DNA from: Streptomyces sp. NBC_00370
GTDB taxonomy: Bacteria; Actinomycetota; Actinomycetes; Streptomycetales; Streptomycetaceae
Length of the DNA stretch: 64,000 bases
Reading direction: 5' to 3'
Assembly: GCF_036084755.1 (NCBI RefSeq)
Contig: NZ_CP107968.1
Coordinates: 2,052,501 to 2,116,500 of the forward strand
Shown one piece after another: positions 35,069 through 43,494 of this stretch. Under the pieces are notes generated by a model. It saw only the letters and a program-made list of their open reading frames with translations. It was not told the DNA's origin and ran no database searches. Position 1 is the stretch's first letter. Each line of letters opens with the position of its first letter. The position numbers and the translations under genes are program-made.

Positions 35069-36853
35069 GTGACCCAACGCATCGAGGACTACGCACTCAT
35101 CGGCGATCTGCAGACCGCGGCCCTCGTCGGCAGGAACGGCTCCATCGACTGGCTGTGCCTGCCGCGCTTCGACTCGGCGGCCTGCTTCGCCGCCCTCCTC
35201 GGCGACGAGGAGAACGGCCACTGGCGGCTGGCGCCGACCGGCGCCGGCGACTGCACGAGCCGCAGCTACGTCGGCGAGTCGCTGATCCTCGAATCCGTCT
35301 GGGAGACCCGTACCGGCACCGTCCGGGTCACCGACTTCATGCCCCAGCGCGACGTGGCCCCGGACATCGTGCGGATCGTCGAGTGCGTCAGCGGCTCCGT
35401 CGAGATGTCGTCCACGCTGCGGCTGCGCTTCGACTACGGCTCGATCGTGCCGTGGATGCGCCGCTCGGACGGCCACCGGGTCGCGGTCGCCGGACCGGAC
35501 GCCGTCTGGCTGCGCAGCGAGCCCGAGGTCAAGACCTGGGGCCAGCACTACAGCACCTGTTCGTCCTTCACGGTCGGCGCGGGCGAGAAGGTGTCGTTCA
35601 TCATGACCTGGCACCCGTCGCACCGCGAACGCCCGCCGCTCATAGACCCCTTCGAGCAGCTGGCGGACAGCCTGGAGGACTGGGAGAAGTGGGCCACGCA
35701 CTGCCGGTACGAGGGCCCGCACCGGGCGGCCGTGATGCGCTCGCTGATCACGCTCAAGGCGCTGATCTACGCGCCGACCGGCGGCATCGTGGCCGCCCCC
35801 ACGACCTCGCTGCCCGAGGAGATGGGCGGGGTCCGCAACTGGGACTACCGCTACTGCTGGCTGCGCGACTCGACGCTCGTACTGGGGGCGCTGCTGGCGG
35901 CCGGCTACCAGGAGGAGGCGGTGGCCTGGCGCGACTGGCTGCTGCGCGCCGTCGCCGGCGACCCGGCGGATCTGCAGATCATGTACGGGCTCGGCGGTGA
36001 ACGCAGGCTGCCGGAGATGGAGCTGCCCTGGCTGAGCGGATTCGCCGGCTCCGCGCCCGTACGCATCGGCAACGAGGCGGTCAACCAGCTCCAGCTCGAC
36101 GTGTACGGGGAGGTCATGGACTCCCTCCATGTGGCACGGGCGGCGGGCATCCCCACCGAGCGGCACATCTGGGCACTCCAGTTGAGCCTGCTGGGCTTCC
36201 TCGAATCCAAGTGGCGCGAGCCGGACGAGGGGCTGTGGGAGGTGCGGGGGCCGCGCCGGCACTTCGTGCACTCCAAGGTCATGGCGTGGGTGGCGGCGGA
36301 CCGGGCCGTACGGACGCTGGAGTCGGACCCCTCGCTGGAGGGGGACGTGAAGCGCTGGCGCGCCATGCGGGACGAAGTGCACCGGGAGGTGTGCGAGAAG
36401 GGGTTCGACCCGGTACGCAACACCTTCACGCAGTCGTACGGCTCGGCGGAGCTGGACGCGGCGACGCTGCTCATCCCCCGCGTCGGGTTCCTGCCGCCCG
36501 ACGACCCCCGGGTGGTGGGGACGGTCGACGCGGTACGGGCGGAGCTGGGCCGCGAGGGTCTGGTCCGCCGCTACACGACGACGGGCCCGCAGACCGACGG
36601 GCTGCCGGGCTCCGAAGGCACCTTCCTGGTCTGCTCGTTCTGGCTGGCCGACGCGCTGCACATGACGGGGCGCACGGCGGAGGCGAAGGAACTCTTCGAG
36701 CGGCTGCTGGCGCTGCGCAACGACGTGGGGCTGCTGTCCGAGGAGTACGACCCGGCGGCGGGCCGGCAGCTCGGCAACTTCCCGCAGGCGTTCAGCCATA
36801 TCGGCCTGGTGGTGACCGCCCTGGCTCTCGCCGAAGACGGCACGGCAGGATAG
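35069..36853 (+). CDS. Glycoside hydrolase family 15 protein
   Basis: The 594-aa protein has an N-terminal beta-sandwich (IEDYALIGDLQTAALVGRNG, IDWLCLPRFDSAACF) followed by an (alpha/alpha)6 barrel with the GH15 block GGVRNWDYRYCWLRDST. Bacterial members of this shape are glucoamylases, dextranases or, in actinomycetes, trehalases. No signal peptide is present, so it acts inside the cell, which favours trehalose or glycogen metabolism. It follows SURF1 after 43 bp and leads directly into an SDR gene 5 nt downstream. Confidence 0.93.
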   Translation: MTQRIEDYALIGDLQTAALVGRNGSIDWLCLPRFDSAACFAALLGDEENGHWRLAPTGAGDCTSRSYVGESLILESVWETRTGTVRVTDFMPQRDVAPDIVRIVECVSGSVEMSSTLRLRFDYGSIVPWMRRSDGHRVAVAGPDAVWLRSEPEVKTWGQHYSTCSSFTVGAGEKVSFIMTWHPSHRERPPLIDPFEQLADSLEDWEKWATHCRYEGPHRAAVMRSLITLKALIYAPTGGIVAAPTTSLPEEMGGVRNWDYRYCWLRDSTLVLGALLAAGYQEEAVAWRDWLLRAVAGDPADLQIMYGLGGERRLPEMELPWLSGFAGSAPVRIGNEAVNQLQLDVYGEVMDSLHVARAAGIPTERHIWALQLSLLGFLESKWREPDEGLWEVRGPRRHFVHSKVMAWVAADRAVRTLESDPSLEGDVKRWRAMRDEVHREVCEKGFDPVRNTFTQSYGSAELDAATLLIPRVGFLPPDDPRVVGTVDAVRAELGREGLVRRYTTTGPQTDGLPGSEGTFLVCSFWLADALHMTGRTAEAKELFERLLALRNDVGLLSEEYDPAAGRQLGNFPQAFSHIGLVVTALALAEDGTAG

Positions 36854-36858
36854 GCGGC

Positions 36859-37614
36859 ATGGATCTGGGACTGCGGGACCGTGTGTATGTCGTGACGGGT
36901 GGTTCGCGGGGGCTGGGGCACGCCACGGCGCGTGCGCTGGTCGCCGACGGGGCGAAGGTGGTCGTCTCGGCGCGGGACGGCAAGCGGGTCGCCGAGGCGG
37001 CTGCGGAACTCGGCGCGGGTGCGCTGGGCGTCGCAGCCGACAACGCCGATCCGGCGGCGGCCCGGCGGCTGATCGATGTCGCCCGCGAGCGGTTCGGCCG
37101 ATTCGACGGCGTATTGATCAGCGTCGGCGGCCCGCCGCCCGGTTCCGCGGCCGGCACCACGGAGGAGCAGTGGCGGACGGCGTTCGAGACGGTCTTCCTC
37201 GGCGCGGTACGGCTGGCCCGCACGGCGGCCGGGGAGCTGGGCGAGGGCGGTGTCGTCGGGCTGGTGCTGTCGGGCTCCGTGCACGAGCCGATCCCCGGTC
37301 TGACGATCTCCAACGGACTGCGCCCGGGGCTCGCGGGGTTCGCGAAGTCCCTGGCGGACGAGGTCGGTCCGCGCGGTGTCCGGGTGGTCGGGCTGCTGCC
37401 GTCCCGTATCGACACGGACCGGGTGCGCGAACTCGACGCGCTGGGCGGTGACCCGGCGGCGGCGAAGGCCGCGCAGGAGGCGCGTATCCCGCTGCGCAGG
37501 TACGGCACCGCCGACGAGTTCGGCAGGACGGCCGCGTTCCTGCTGTCACCGGCGGCGTCGTATCTGACGGGTCTGATGGTGCCGGTGGACGGCGGCGCGA
37601 GGCACGGCTACTGA
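36859..37614 (+). CDS. Atypical SDR family protein lacking the YxxxK pair
   Basis: The 251-aa protein has a normal Rossmann motif (VYVVTGGSRGLGHATARALV) and C-terminal VPVDGG, but the active-site region reads SGSVHEPIPGLTISNGLRPG: Ser is present while Tyr and Lys at the YxxxK position are replaced. It resembles a known non-classical group of 3-oxoacyl-ACP-reductase-like SDRs. It may bind NAD(P) without normal reductase chemistry. It starts 5 nt after the GH15 gene and is probably co-transcribed. Confidence 0.88.
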   Translation: MDLGLRDRVYVVTGGSRGLGHATARALVADGAKVVVSARDGKRVAEAAAELGAGALGVAADNADPAAARRLIDVARERFGRFDGVLISVGGPPPGSAAGTTEEQWRTAFETVFLGAVRLARTAAGELGEGGVVGLVLSGSVHEPIPGLTISNGLRPGLAGFAKSLADEVGPRGVRVVGLLPSRIDTDRVRELDALGGDPAAAKAAQEARIPLRRYGTADEFGRTAAFLLSPAASYLTGLMVPVDGGARHGY

Positions 37615-37656
37615 GGCCGCTTCCGGCTGATCCTCGCCGGCCCTTGCTGATCCCTG

Positions 37657-37677
37657 CTACCAGCTACCAGCTACCAG
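37657..37677. repeat. Tandem heptamer (CTACCAG x3) at an SDR stop codon
   Basis: Three perfect copies of CTACCAG abut one another; the innermost one contains the stop codon (TAG on the minus strand) of the SDR gene. Slippage here would alter only 3' sequence. Confidence 0.85.
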
Positions 37678-38378
37678 CTGATGCTGCCCTTGGCGTCGAA
37701 GTAGCCGCCGGTGGGCCCGTCGGGGGCCGTCTGCGCCATGCGCACGATGACCTCGGCGCCCTGTGCGACGGTCTGGACGCCGGTGTTCCCGTTCAGGTCG
37801 GTCTTGGTGAAGCCGGGGTCCACCGCGTTGATCCGGATGTGCGGGAACGCCTTCGCGTACTGCACGGTGATCATGTTGACGGCGGTCTTGGACGCCGGGT
37901 AGGCGACGCCCGGGTAGGCGTAGGTGAAACCGCTGGGGTCGGTGACCTGGGTCATCGAGCCGAGGCCGCTGCTGACATTGACGACGACGGGCGCGGCGGA
38001 ACGCTCCAGCAGCGGCAGAAAGGCGTGCAGGGCGCGGACCGTGCCGAAGACGTTCGTCTCGAACGTCGTGCGCATGAGGTCGGCGGTCACGTCGGCGGGG
38101 CCGATCACGACGTTGTTCTCGCCCCGCTCCTCGACGCCGGCGTTGTTGACCAGTACGTCAAGGCCTCCGTCCGCCTCGACGGTCTTCACGGCCGCGGCGA
38201 CGGACGCGTCGTCGGTGATGTCGAGCTGGACCGCACGCGCGCCCAGCCGCTCGGCGGCCTGCCGGCCGCGCTCGGCGTCCCGGCTCCCGACGTAGACGGT
38301 GTGGCCTGCGGCGACGAGCTGGCGGGCGGCCTCGAAGCCGATTCCCTTGTTCGCTCCTGTGATCAGTATTGATGTCAT
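37671..38378 (-). CDS. SDR family NAD(P)-dependent oxidoreductase
   Basis: The 235-aa classical SDR has ILITGANKGIGFEAARQLV, VNNAGV, catalytic Ser in VVNVSSGLGS and YPASK with both catalytic residues, and INAVDPGFTKTDLNG. Its sequence is like carbonyl reductases found next to XRE-type regulators. It is divergent from such a regulator, with a perfect 10-bp inverted repeat between them, so the regulator probably controls it. The substrate is unknown. Confidence 0.9.
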   Translation of the reverse strand: MTSILITGANKGIGFEAARQLVAAGHTVYVGSRDAERGRQAAERLGARAVQLDITDDASVAAAVKTVEADGGLDVLVNNAGVEERGENNVVIGPADVTADLMRTTFETNVFGTVRALHAFLPLLERSAAPVVVNVSSGLGSMTQVTDPSGFTYAYPGVAYPASKTAVNMITVQYAKAFPHIRINAVDPGFTKTDLNGNTGVQTVAQGAEVIVRMAQTAPDGPTGGYFDAKGSISW

Positions 38379-38410
38379 AGCTCCACCATGCGCCGCGCCC
38401 GGGAGGTCAG

Positions 38411-38440
38411 CCAGCAGTCCGGTCTTCCTGGGACTGCTGG
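38411..38440. promoter_or_regulatory. Candidate XRE-regulator operator (perfect inverted repeat)
   Basis: CCAGCAGTCC (38411-38420) and GGACTGCTGG (38431-38440) are exact inverted repeats with a 10-bp spacer, so their centres are 20 bp (two helical turns) apart. They lie between the divergent SDR and XRE-regulator genes. Confidence 0.55.
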
Positions 38441-38479
38441 TACCAGGACGATCCGACTCCGGCGGTGCACAGTGGTCTC

Positions 38480-39310
38480 ATGGCCACCACTGAATTCGGT
38501 CGCACGGTACGGCGCTGGCGGGACCGGGTCCCGCCCGAGGCGGCGGGGCTGTCCGCCGGGGAGCACCGGCGCGCTCCCGGGCTGCGCCGCGAGGAGCTGG
38601 CGCTGCTGGCCGGGATCTCCGTCGACTACGTCACCCGCCTCGAACAGGGCCGGGCGGCCAACCCGTCGGAACAGGTCGTCGAGGCCCTGGGCAGGGCCCT
38701 GCGCGTGTCGGGTCCGGAGCGCGAGCACCTGTTCCACGCCGCCGGACTCGTACCGCCGGGGCAGGGCACGGTACCGGCGTACCTCACACCGAGCGTCCAG
38801 CGTCTGCTGGACCGGCTGGCCGGGACGCCCGTCGCGGTCTTCGACGCCAGCTGGACACAGCTGCTGGCCAATCCGCTGTACACGGCGCTGATGGGCGAGC
38901 GGCGCGGCGACGAACGCAACGGCGTGTGGCGCAACTTCCTCGGCTCGGGCAGCCGCGTACGCCACACCCCCGAGTCGCTGCGCGCACTGGAGACGGCGCA
39001 GGTCGCGGAGTTGCGCGCGGCGCAGAGCCACTACCCGGCGGACCGGCGGCTGCGCCGGCTGATCGCCGAACTGCGCGCGAACAGCGCCCGGTTCGCGGAG
39101 CTGTGGGACGCCGGCGCGGTGGGCCACATCGAGGCGTCACGCAAGACCGTCGACCATCCGCGGGTGGGCCCGCTGACCCTGGACTGCGACGTGCTGAGCG
39201 TCGCGGGCAGCGACGTCCGGATCATGATCTACACGGCCGAGCCCGGCACGGCGGACGCCGAACGCCTGGCGCTGCTGGGCGTCCTGGGCACGCAGAGCCT
39301 GGTCGGCTAG
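38480..39310 (+). CDS. XRE family regulator with MmyB-like ligand-binding domain
   Basis: The 276-aa regulator has an N-terminal HTH (about 20-85; PGLRREELALLAGISVDYVT, then RLEQGRAANPSEQVVEAL) and a C-terminal MmyB-like domain (about 110-275; AVFDASWTQLLANPLYTALM and RTFDHPRVG-like KTVDHPRVGPLTLDCDVL). This architecture is common in Streptomyces next to oxidoreductase genes, where the regulator represses its neighbour. The start at 38480 gives the usual short N-terminus. Confidence 0.92.
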   Translation: MATTEFGRTVRRWRDRVPPEAAGLSAGEHRRAPGLRREELALLAGISVDYVTRLEQGRAANPSEQVVEALGRALRVSGPEREHLFHAAGLVPPGQGTVPAYLTPSVQRLLDRLAGTPVAVFDASWTQLLANPLYTALMGERRGDERNGVWRNFLGSGSRVRHTPESLRALETAQVAELRAAQSHYPADRRLRRLIAELRANSARFAELWDAGAVGHIEASRKTVDHPRVGPLTLDCDVLSVAGSDVRIMIYTAEPGTADAERLALLGVLGTQSLVG

Positions 39311-39361
39311 CCCGCCCCAGGCCCCACGTCGGCCACGTCGGCCGGACGGCGACTCGTCGCG

Positions 39362-39940
39362 TTACGTCACGCGGTCCGCGTGGTGTTTCGCCGCTTTGAG
39401 CCGGACCTCCGTGGGGAGTTTGTCCAGGCCCGCCGAGTCGCGGGCGTTGGCCACCGCCTCCGTCGTCAGGCGGCGGAGCGCTTCGCCCGGGGAGGCGTGG
39501 GGTTGCAGCTGGAGTCGTACCCGCGCGGCGGGGGTTCGGCGGCGGCCCGTCAGCAGGACCCGGGCGCGGGCCACGCCGTCCAGCGACTGGGACTCGTTCT
39601 CCAGGACGTTCTCCAGCGCCCGGCCACGCAGCACCGCGCCCTCGCCGTCCCCGCTGTCGACCAGCAGCTCGCCCAGCCTGGCGCGACGCGGCTGCGTCAG
39701 CAGCCACCACAGCGCGAGCAGCAGCACGACCGCCAGCACCGCGATGACGACCGGCCACCACCAGCCCTGGTCGCGCCAGCGGTAGCGGTCCGCGTGGCTC
39801 AGCAGGACGTCGTGCTTGCCGGAGTAGGGCCACCAGGACGGTACGGACCAGTCCGCGCCCCGCGCGACGACGATGCCGCCTCCGCAGAGCAGCACCAGGC
39901 CGACGAGGCCCAGCAGTACACGGTTGACCAGCCGGAGCAT
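39362..39940 (-). CDS. amaP: Alkaline-shock-response membrane anchor protein AmaP
   Basis: The 192-aa protein has two transmembrane helices (about 5-27 and about 58-80) and a C-terminal cytoplasmic domain with the conserved block ARARVLLTGRRRTPAARV. AmaP in Gram-positive bacteria anchors Asp23 to the membrane. It is the last gene of the minus-strand Asp23 operon and starts 4 nt after the DUF6286 gene ends. Confidence 0.85.
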   Translation of the reverse strand: MLRLVNRVLLGLVGLVLLCGGGIVVARGADWSVPSWWPYSGKHDVLLSHADRYRWRDQGWWWPVVIAVLAVVLLLALWWLLTQPRRARLGELLVDSGDGEGAVLRGRALENVLENESQSLDGVARARVLLTGRRRTPAARVRLQLQPHASPGEALRRLTTEAVANARDSAGLDKLPTEVRLKAAKHHADRVT

Positions 39941-39944
39941 CCGG

Positions 39945-40646
39945 TCACCCCTTCTTCTTGGGCCTGCGGACATGGAGCTTGAGTCCCGGCTGCTTCGCCA
40001 GGCCGAGTTCGTCGACGCCCGCGCCGAGCGCGTCGTCCAGGTCGGCCCGTACGTCGTCGAGTTCACGGAAGTGCGACTGGGCGCGGGCCTTGACCTTGTG
40101 GCGCTTCATCTTGACCCGTACCGACTGGACACCGGAGACCTCCATCGCCCGGTCGCGCAGCACCAGCGCCGCCGCGTCCCGGTCGATGCCGGCCCGCACC
40201 TGGGTGGAGCCGCGCCGCATGGGCAGCAGCGACCGCAGGCCCGCGGTGAGGGCGAGTACGAGCAGCCACAGGCCGAGCGCCATCGCGATACCGGCGCCGA
40301 CCAGTGCCCAGGTGTCGTCCAGGTGCTCCTGGGCGAGCTTCTTGGCGAGTTCGCGCCGCCAGTACATCGCGGGACGGCCCGCCCGTACGGCGACGACGTC
40401 GTACAGCAGCAGCCCGGAAGCGCCGAGCAGGATCGCCGCCACGATGGCCGCGGGCACCCGGCGCGCCGACCAGAAGCGGCCCGCCTTCGCGTTGGTCGCG
40501 GCGGTCGCGCCTTCGTCCAGGCCGTCGGGTCCGCCCGGCCCGCCCTGGCCGCCGGCGCCTTCCGGTCCGTCCGGTCCGTCCGGCCGCGACGGGTCGTACC
40601 GCGTGGCGGACGCCGACCGGCCCTCTTCGGCCGCTCGCTCGCTCAT
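39945..40646 (-). CDS. DUF6286-type membrane protein of the Asp23 operon
   Basis: The 233-aa protein has a long Gly/Pro/Asp-rich disordered N-terminus (1-55) and two transmembrane helices (IVAAILLGASGLLLYDVVAV and about 120-145). Its C-terminal domain has the AmaP-like block DRAMEVSGVQSVRVKMKRHK. It ends in a basic RRPKKKG. GGAGGATCC precedes the ATG, which overlaps the upstream stop (ATGA). It looks like a second membrane partner for Asp23 proteins. Confidence 0.8.
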   Translation of the reverse strand: MSERAAEEGRSASATRYDPSRPDGPDGPEGAGGQGGPGGPDGLDEGATAATNAKAGRFWSARRVPAAIVAAILLGASGLLLYDVVAVRAGRPAMYWRRELAKKLAQEHLDDTWALVGAGIAMALGLWLLVLALTAGLRSLLPMRRGSTQVRAGIDRDAAALVLRDRAMEVSGVQSVRVKMKRHKVKARAQSHFRELDDVRADLDDALGAGVDELGLAKQPGLKLHVRRPKKKG

Positions 40647-40999
40647 CGGATCCTCCCGTTCTCCACGCCACGGGAGTGCACGGAGTGCAGCCGCTCCACC
40701 CGTACCGCCACCTCGGGCACCTCCATCCCCGCCAACGTGTGCACGCGCTCGGCGACCTGGTGCCGTACGGCGCCGCACTGCGCGCCGATGTCGCAGGGGT
40801 AGTCCAGCTCGACGCCGATCCGCACCCGGGCGGTGTCGTGCTTGACCGACACCGTGGCGTGCGGCGGCTCCGCGTCGTCCGGCACGCCGTCGAGCGCCTC
40901 GCGCGCCGCCTGCGCGGCGATCTTCGCGACCACCCGGTCGGCGATGGCGGTCGCTCCGCGCTCGGCAGGTGCCACCCGGTCAACGGCCACGCGCGTCAC
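40643..40999 (-). CDS. Asp23/Gls24 family envelope stress protein
   Basis: The 118-aa protein is the short form of the Asp23 domain: ATAIADRVVAKIAAQAAREA, then VELDYPCDIGAQCGAVRHQV and MEVPEVAVRVERLHS. It is cytoplasmic and probably bound to the membrane through AmaP. Both its ends overlap neighbours by 4 nt (GTGA and ATGA), so translation of the operon is tightly coupled. Confidence 0.88.
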   Translation of the reverse strand: MTRVAVDRVAPAERGATAIADRVVAKIAAQAAREALDGVPDDAEPPHATVSVKHDTARVRIGVELDYPCDIGAQCGAVRHQVAERVHTLAGMEVPEVAVRVERLHSVHSRGVENGRIR

Positions 41000-41187
41000 C
41001 GCCGCCGGTCGTCGCGGTCGCGACTGCGGAAGAAGTCGCCCGGTTCCAGATCGCCGTCGGCGAACCGGCCTGCCACATATCCGATCGCCCCCAGAGCGGC
41101 CACCAGCACAAAGGCACCGAACCCGCCGAAGTACCCGGCGAACGCGAGAGCCATTCCGGCCAACAGGCCGACCATCGCCATACTCAT
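40996..41187 (-). CDS. Small membrane protein (DUF2273-like) of the Asp23 operon
   Basis: The 63-aa protein has two closely spaced transmembrane helices (about 3-40, rich in Gly and Ala, MVGLLAGMALAFAGYFGGFG) and a charged C-terminus ending RSRDRDDRRR. AGGAGATCAGG precedes the ATG at 41187; a start at 41217 is possible but lacks a site. Small proteins of this kind are standard members of Asp23/AmaP operons. Confidence 0.8.
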   Translation of the reverse strand: MSMAMVGLLAGMALAFAGYFGGFGAFVLVAALGAIGYVAGRFADGDLEPGDFFRSRDRDDRRR

Positions 41188-41229
41188 CCTGATCTCCTGT
41201 CGTCCGCGCTCAGCCACGCCGCCCGCCCG

Positions 41230-41712
41230 TTACTGGAGCCGTGACTCCTGGTCGTCGTCGTCCTCCTCGTCGGGCAGCTTCACGTCGCTGACCGAGATGT
41301 TGACCTCGACGACCTCAAGCCCGGTCATCCGCTCGACGGCGGAGATCACGTTCTCGCGCACCTCGCGGGCCACGTCGGCGATCGCCACGCCGTAGTCCAC
41401 GACGATCTCCAGGTCGAGGGCCGTCTGCACCTCGCCGACCTCGGCCTTCACCCCGCGGCTCACGGACTTGCCGCCGCCGGGCACCCGGTCGCGCACGGCG
41501 CCGAAGGTGCGGGACATACCGCTGCCCATGGCGTGCACGCCGAACACGTCACGTGCGGCGAGCCCGGCGATCTTCTCCACCACGCCGTCGGCGATGGTGG
41601 TACGGCCGCGCGTCCCCGCGGGGCCGCCGCCGCGCTTCGTCAGGGACTGTGCCCTGTCGGACGGCTCAGAAGAATCCGACTGGTTACGCGCTGTGGTCTC
41701 TGACATCGCCAT
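41230..41712 (-). CDS. Asp23/Gls24 family envelope stress protein (long form)
   Basis: The 160-aa protein has an Arg/Gly-rich N-terminal tail (1-40) followed by the Asp23 domain with TTIADGVVEKIAGLAARDV and EIVVDYGVAIADVAREVREN, and ends in an acidic tail (DEEDDDDQES). AAAGGG lies before ATG codons at 41712 and 41706. It is the first gene of the five-gene minus-strand operon. Asp23 proteins form membrane-associated assemblies and respond to cell-wall stress. Confidence 0.9.
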   Translation of the reverse strand: MAMSETTARNQSDSSEPSDRAQSLTKRGGGPAGTRGRTTIADGVVEKIAGLAARDVFGVHAMGSGMSRTFGAVRDRVPGGGKSVSRGVKAEVGEVQTALDLEIVVDYGVAIADVAREVRENVISAVERMTGLEVVEVNISVSDVKLPDEEDDDDQESRLQ

Positions 41713-41799
41713 TCGTCCCTTTCCTGACGGTTCGGACTTCATCGCTCACATTAGGTGTGCTTACGGCGTCCCGCGCCACCGATACGGCAGGCTGGAGCA

Positions 41800-42513
41800 A
41801 TGACGACTGCGCAGAGCACCGACGGGCACAGCTCCGACGGATGGACGGCGGCGGTACGGGAGCGGCTGGGCCTGGGCAGGCTGCTGCCGCTGGGCGCCGC
41901 CGCCGACGGGGCATGGCTGGCCGAGCAGGCGGCGACGGCCGAGCTGCGGCTGGCCGCTGCGGCCGTACCCGGCGTGGTGCCGGGCCGGCTGCGGGTATCC
42001 CTGCACGACCCGGCAGGCGCGGGAACACCGGCGGTACCGGCCCCGCCGAGCGCGCTGCCGCCGGGGCCGCTACTGATCGAGGGGGAGTTCGGCGCGCTGG
42101 TGGGCGAGCCGCTGCCGGCCGTGGCGACCCGGCTGCGCGCGGCGCTGCTCGCCTGCGCGACGGAGCGGCTCGGGCTGCTGGTGGACGAGGTGGATCTGCG
42201 GGTCACGGGTCTGCTGGACGGCCCTGACGATTCGACGGCGCCCGCTGGGCCGGTCGGGGTACCCGCGGTCGATCCGCAGAGCGCGGCGGCGTTCGCGGTG
42301 ACGGAGGTGCCCGGGGTCGCGCATCTGACCGGAACGCTGGGCGAGGCGGTGGAGGTCGCCGCCGACCACGTACGGGTGGAGCTGGCGACGGCGGCGGGGC
42401 ACCGCCCGCCGGACGTGGCACGGGCGGTACGCGCCGCGGTCACGGCAGCCGTACCGGGCGCCCTTCCGGTGGCCGTGGTGATCACGGCGGTGGAGCGCCC
42501 CGGAAGGGAGTGA
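41800..42513 (+). CDS. Asp23-operon-associated conserved hypothetical protein
   Basis: The 237-aa soluble protein is found in Streptomyces next to Asp23 operons (sometimes labelled a nucleopolyhedrovirus P10-type protein, a name without functional basis). It appears to hold two similar halves, each with a strand pattern like the Asp23 domain: RAALLACATERLGLLVDEVD and RAAVTAAVPGALPVAVVITA. It is divergent from the Asp23 operon with 87 bp between. The duplicated Asp23-like reading is my inference. Confidence 0.78.
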   Translation: MTTAQSTDGHSSDGWTAAVRERLGLGRLLPLGAAADGAWLAEQAATAELRLAAAAVPGVVPGRLRVSLHDPAGAGTPAVPAPPSALPPGPLLIEGEFGALVGEPLPAVATRLRAALLACATERLGLLVDEVDLRVTGLLDGPDDSTAPAGPVGVPAVDPQSAAAFAVTEVPGVAHLTGTLGEAVEVAADHVRVELATAAGHRPPDVARAVRAAVTAAVPGALPVAVVITAVERPGRE

Positions 42514-42557
42514 CCGGGAAGGGAAGCGAGGGCGCGCCCTGGGCCGTGCCCGGCCGG

Positions 42558-43349
42558 CTAGTCGCCGAGGCCCGCCAGGTCGCGCAGGCGGCGGGCCTGG
42601 GCCGCGCGTTCCGCCGCGCGCTGTTCGTCGTACGTACGGCTCGAAGCGCCCCGCAGGAGCGCCTTCGTCTCGATGACCGCTTGACGCGGCGCCGCGACCA
42701 GCGCGGCCGCCAAGTCCCGTACGGCGGCGTCGAGTTCGGCCTCGGGCACCACCAGGTTGGCGAGGCCGACGCGCTCGGCCTCCGCTGCCTGCACGTAGCG
42801 GCCCGTCACGCAGATCTCCAGTGCGCGGGCATAGCCGACGAGCCCGACCAGCGGATGGGTGCCGGCCAGGTCGGGAACGATGCCGAGGCTTGTCTCGCGC
42901 ATCGAGAACTGCACCTCCTCGGCGACGATCCGCAGGTCACAGGCGAGCGCGAGCTGGAATCCGGCGCCGATCGCATGGCCCTGGACCGCGGCGACCGACA
43001 CGATGTCGCTCTGCCGCAGCCAGGTGAATCCGGCCTGGTAGCCGGCGATGGCCGCGTCAAGGTCCGCGTCGGAACCTTGCGCGAGGTCGTGGAAGGACGG
43101 CTCGCCGTCGAAGCCCTCAGGGGTGAACGCCTGCCGGTCGAGGCCGGCGGAGAAGGATTTGCCCTCGCCCCGCACCACGACGACCCGCACACTGCCCGGC
43201 AGTGCCGTTCCGGCCTCGGTCAACGCCCGCCACAGAGCGGGAGACTGGGCGTTGCGTTTGGCCGGATTGGTCAGCGTTACCGTGGCAACGGCGTCATCGA
43301 CAGTGAGCCGTACGCCGTCCTTGTCGAGTAGGGGATCGAGTGAAGTCAT
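42558..43349 (-). CDS. Enoyl-CoA hydratase/isomerase family protein
   Basis: The 263-aa crotonase-fold protein has oxyanion-hole strands VVRGEGKSFSAGLDRQAF and HAIGAGFQLALACDLRIVAE, and FSMRETSLGIVPDLAGTH with one catalytic Glu in place. It likely hydrates or isomerises an acyl-CoA, perhaps in beta-oxidation. GGAGG precedes the ATG. No other fatty-acid oxidation genes are adjacent. Confidence 0.92.
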   Translation of the reverse strand: MTSLDPLLDKDGVRLTVDDAVATVTLTNPAKRNAQSPALWRALTEAGTALPGSVRVVVVRGEGKSFSAGLDRQAFTPEGFDGEPSFHDLAQGSDADLDAAIAGYQAGFTWLRQSDIVSVAAVQGHAIGAGFQLALACDLRIVAEEVQFSMRETSLGIVPDLAGTHPLVGLVGYARALEICVTGRYVQAAEAERVGLANLVVPEAELDAAVRDLAAALVAAPRQAVIETKALLRGASSRTYDEQRAAERAAQARRLRDLAGLGD

Positions 43350-43494
43350 GGGACGCCTCCGGTTCGGGCAGACGGCGCGCAGTCAGCGCAGCACGCATGG
43401 AGCTAAGTGACTGCACAGTAACCACCCGGGTGATCGCTTGACCGACCGGGTGGCCACCGTCCGAACCGGTGGCCGGAGAAGCGACGCTCGGTCG

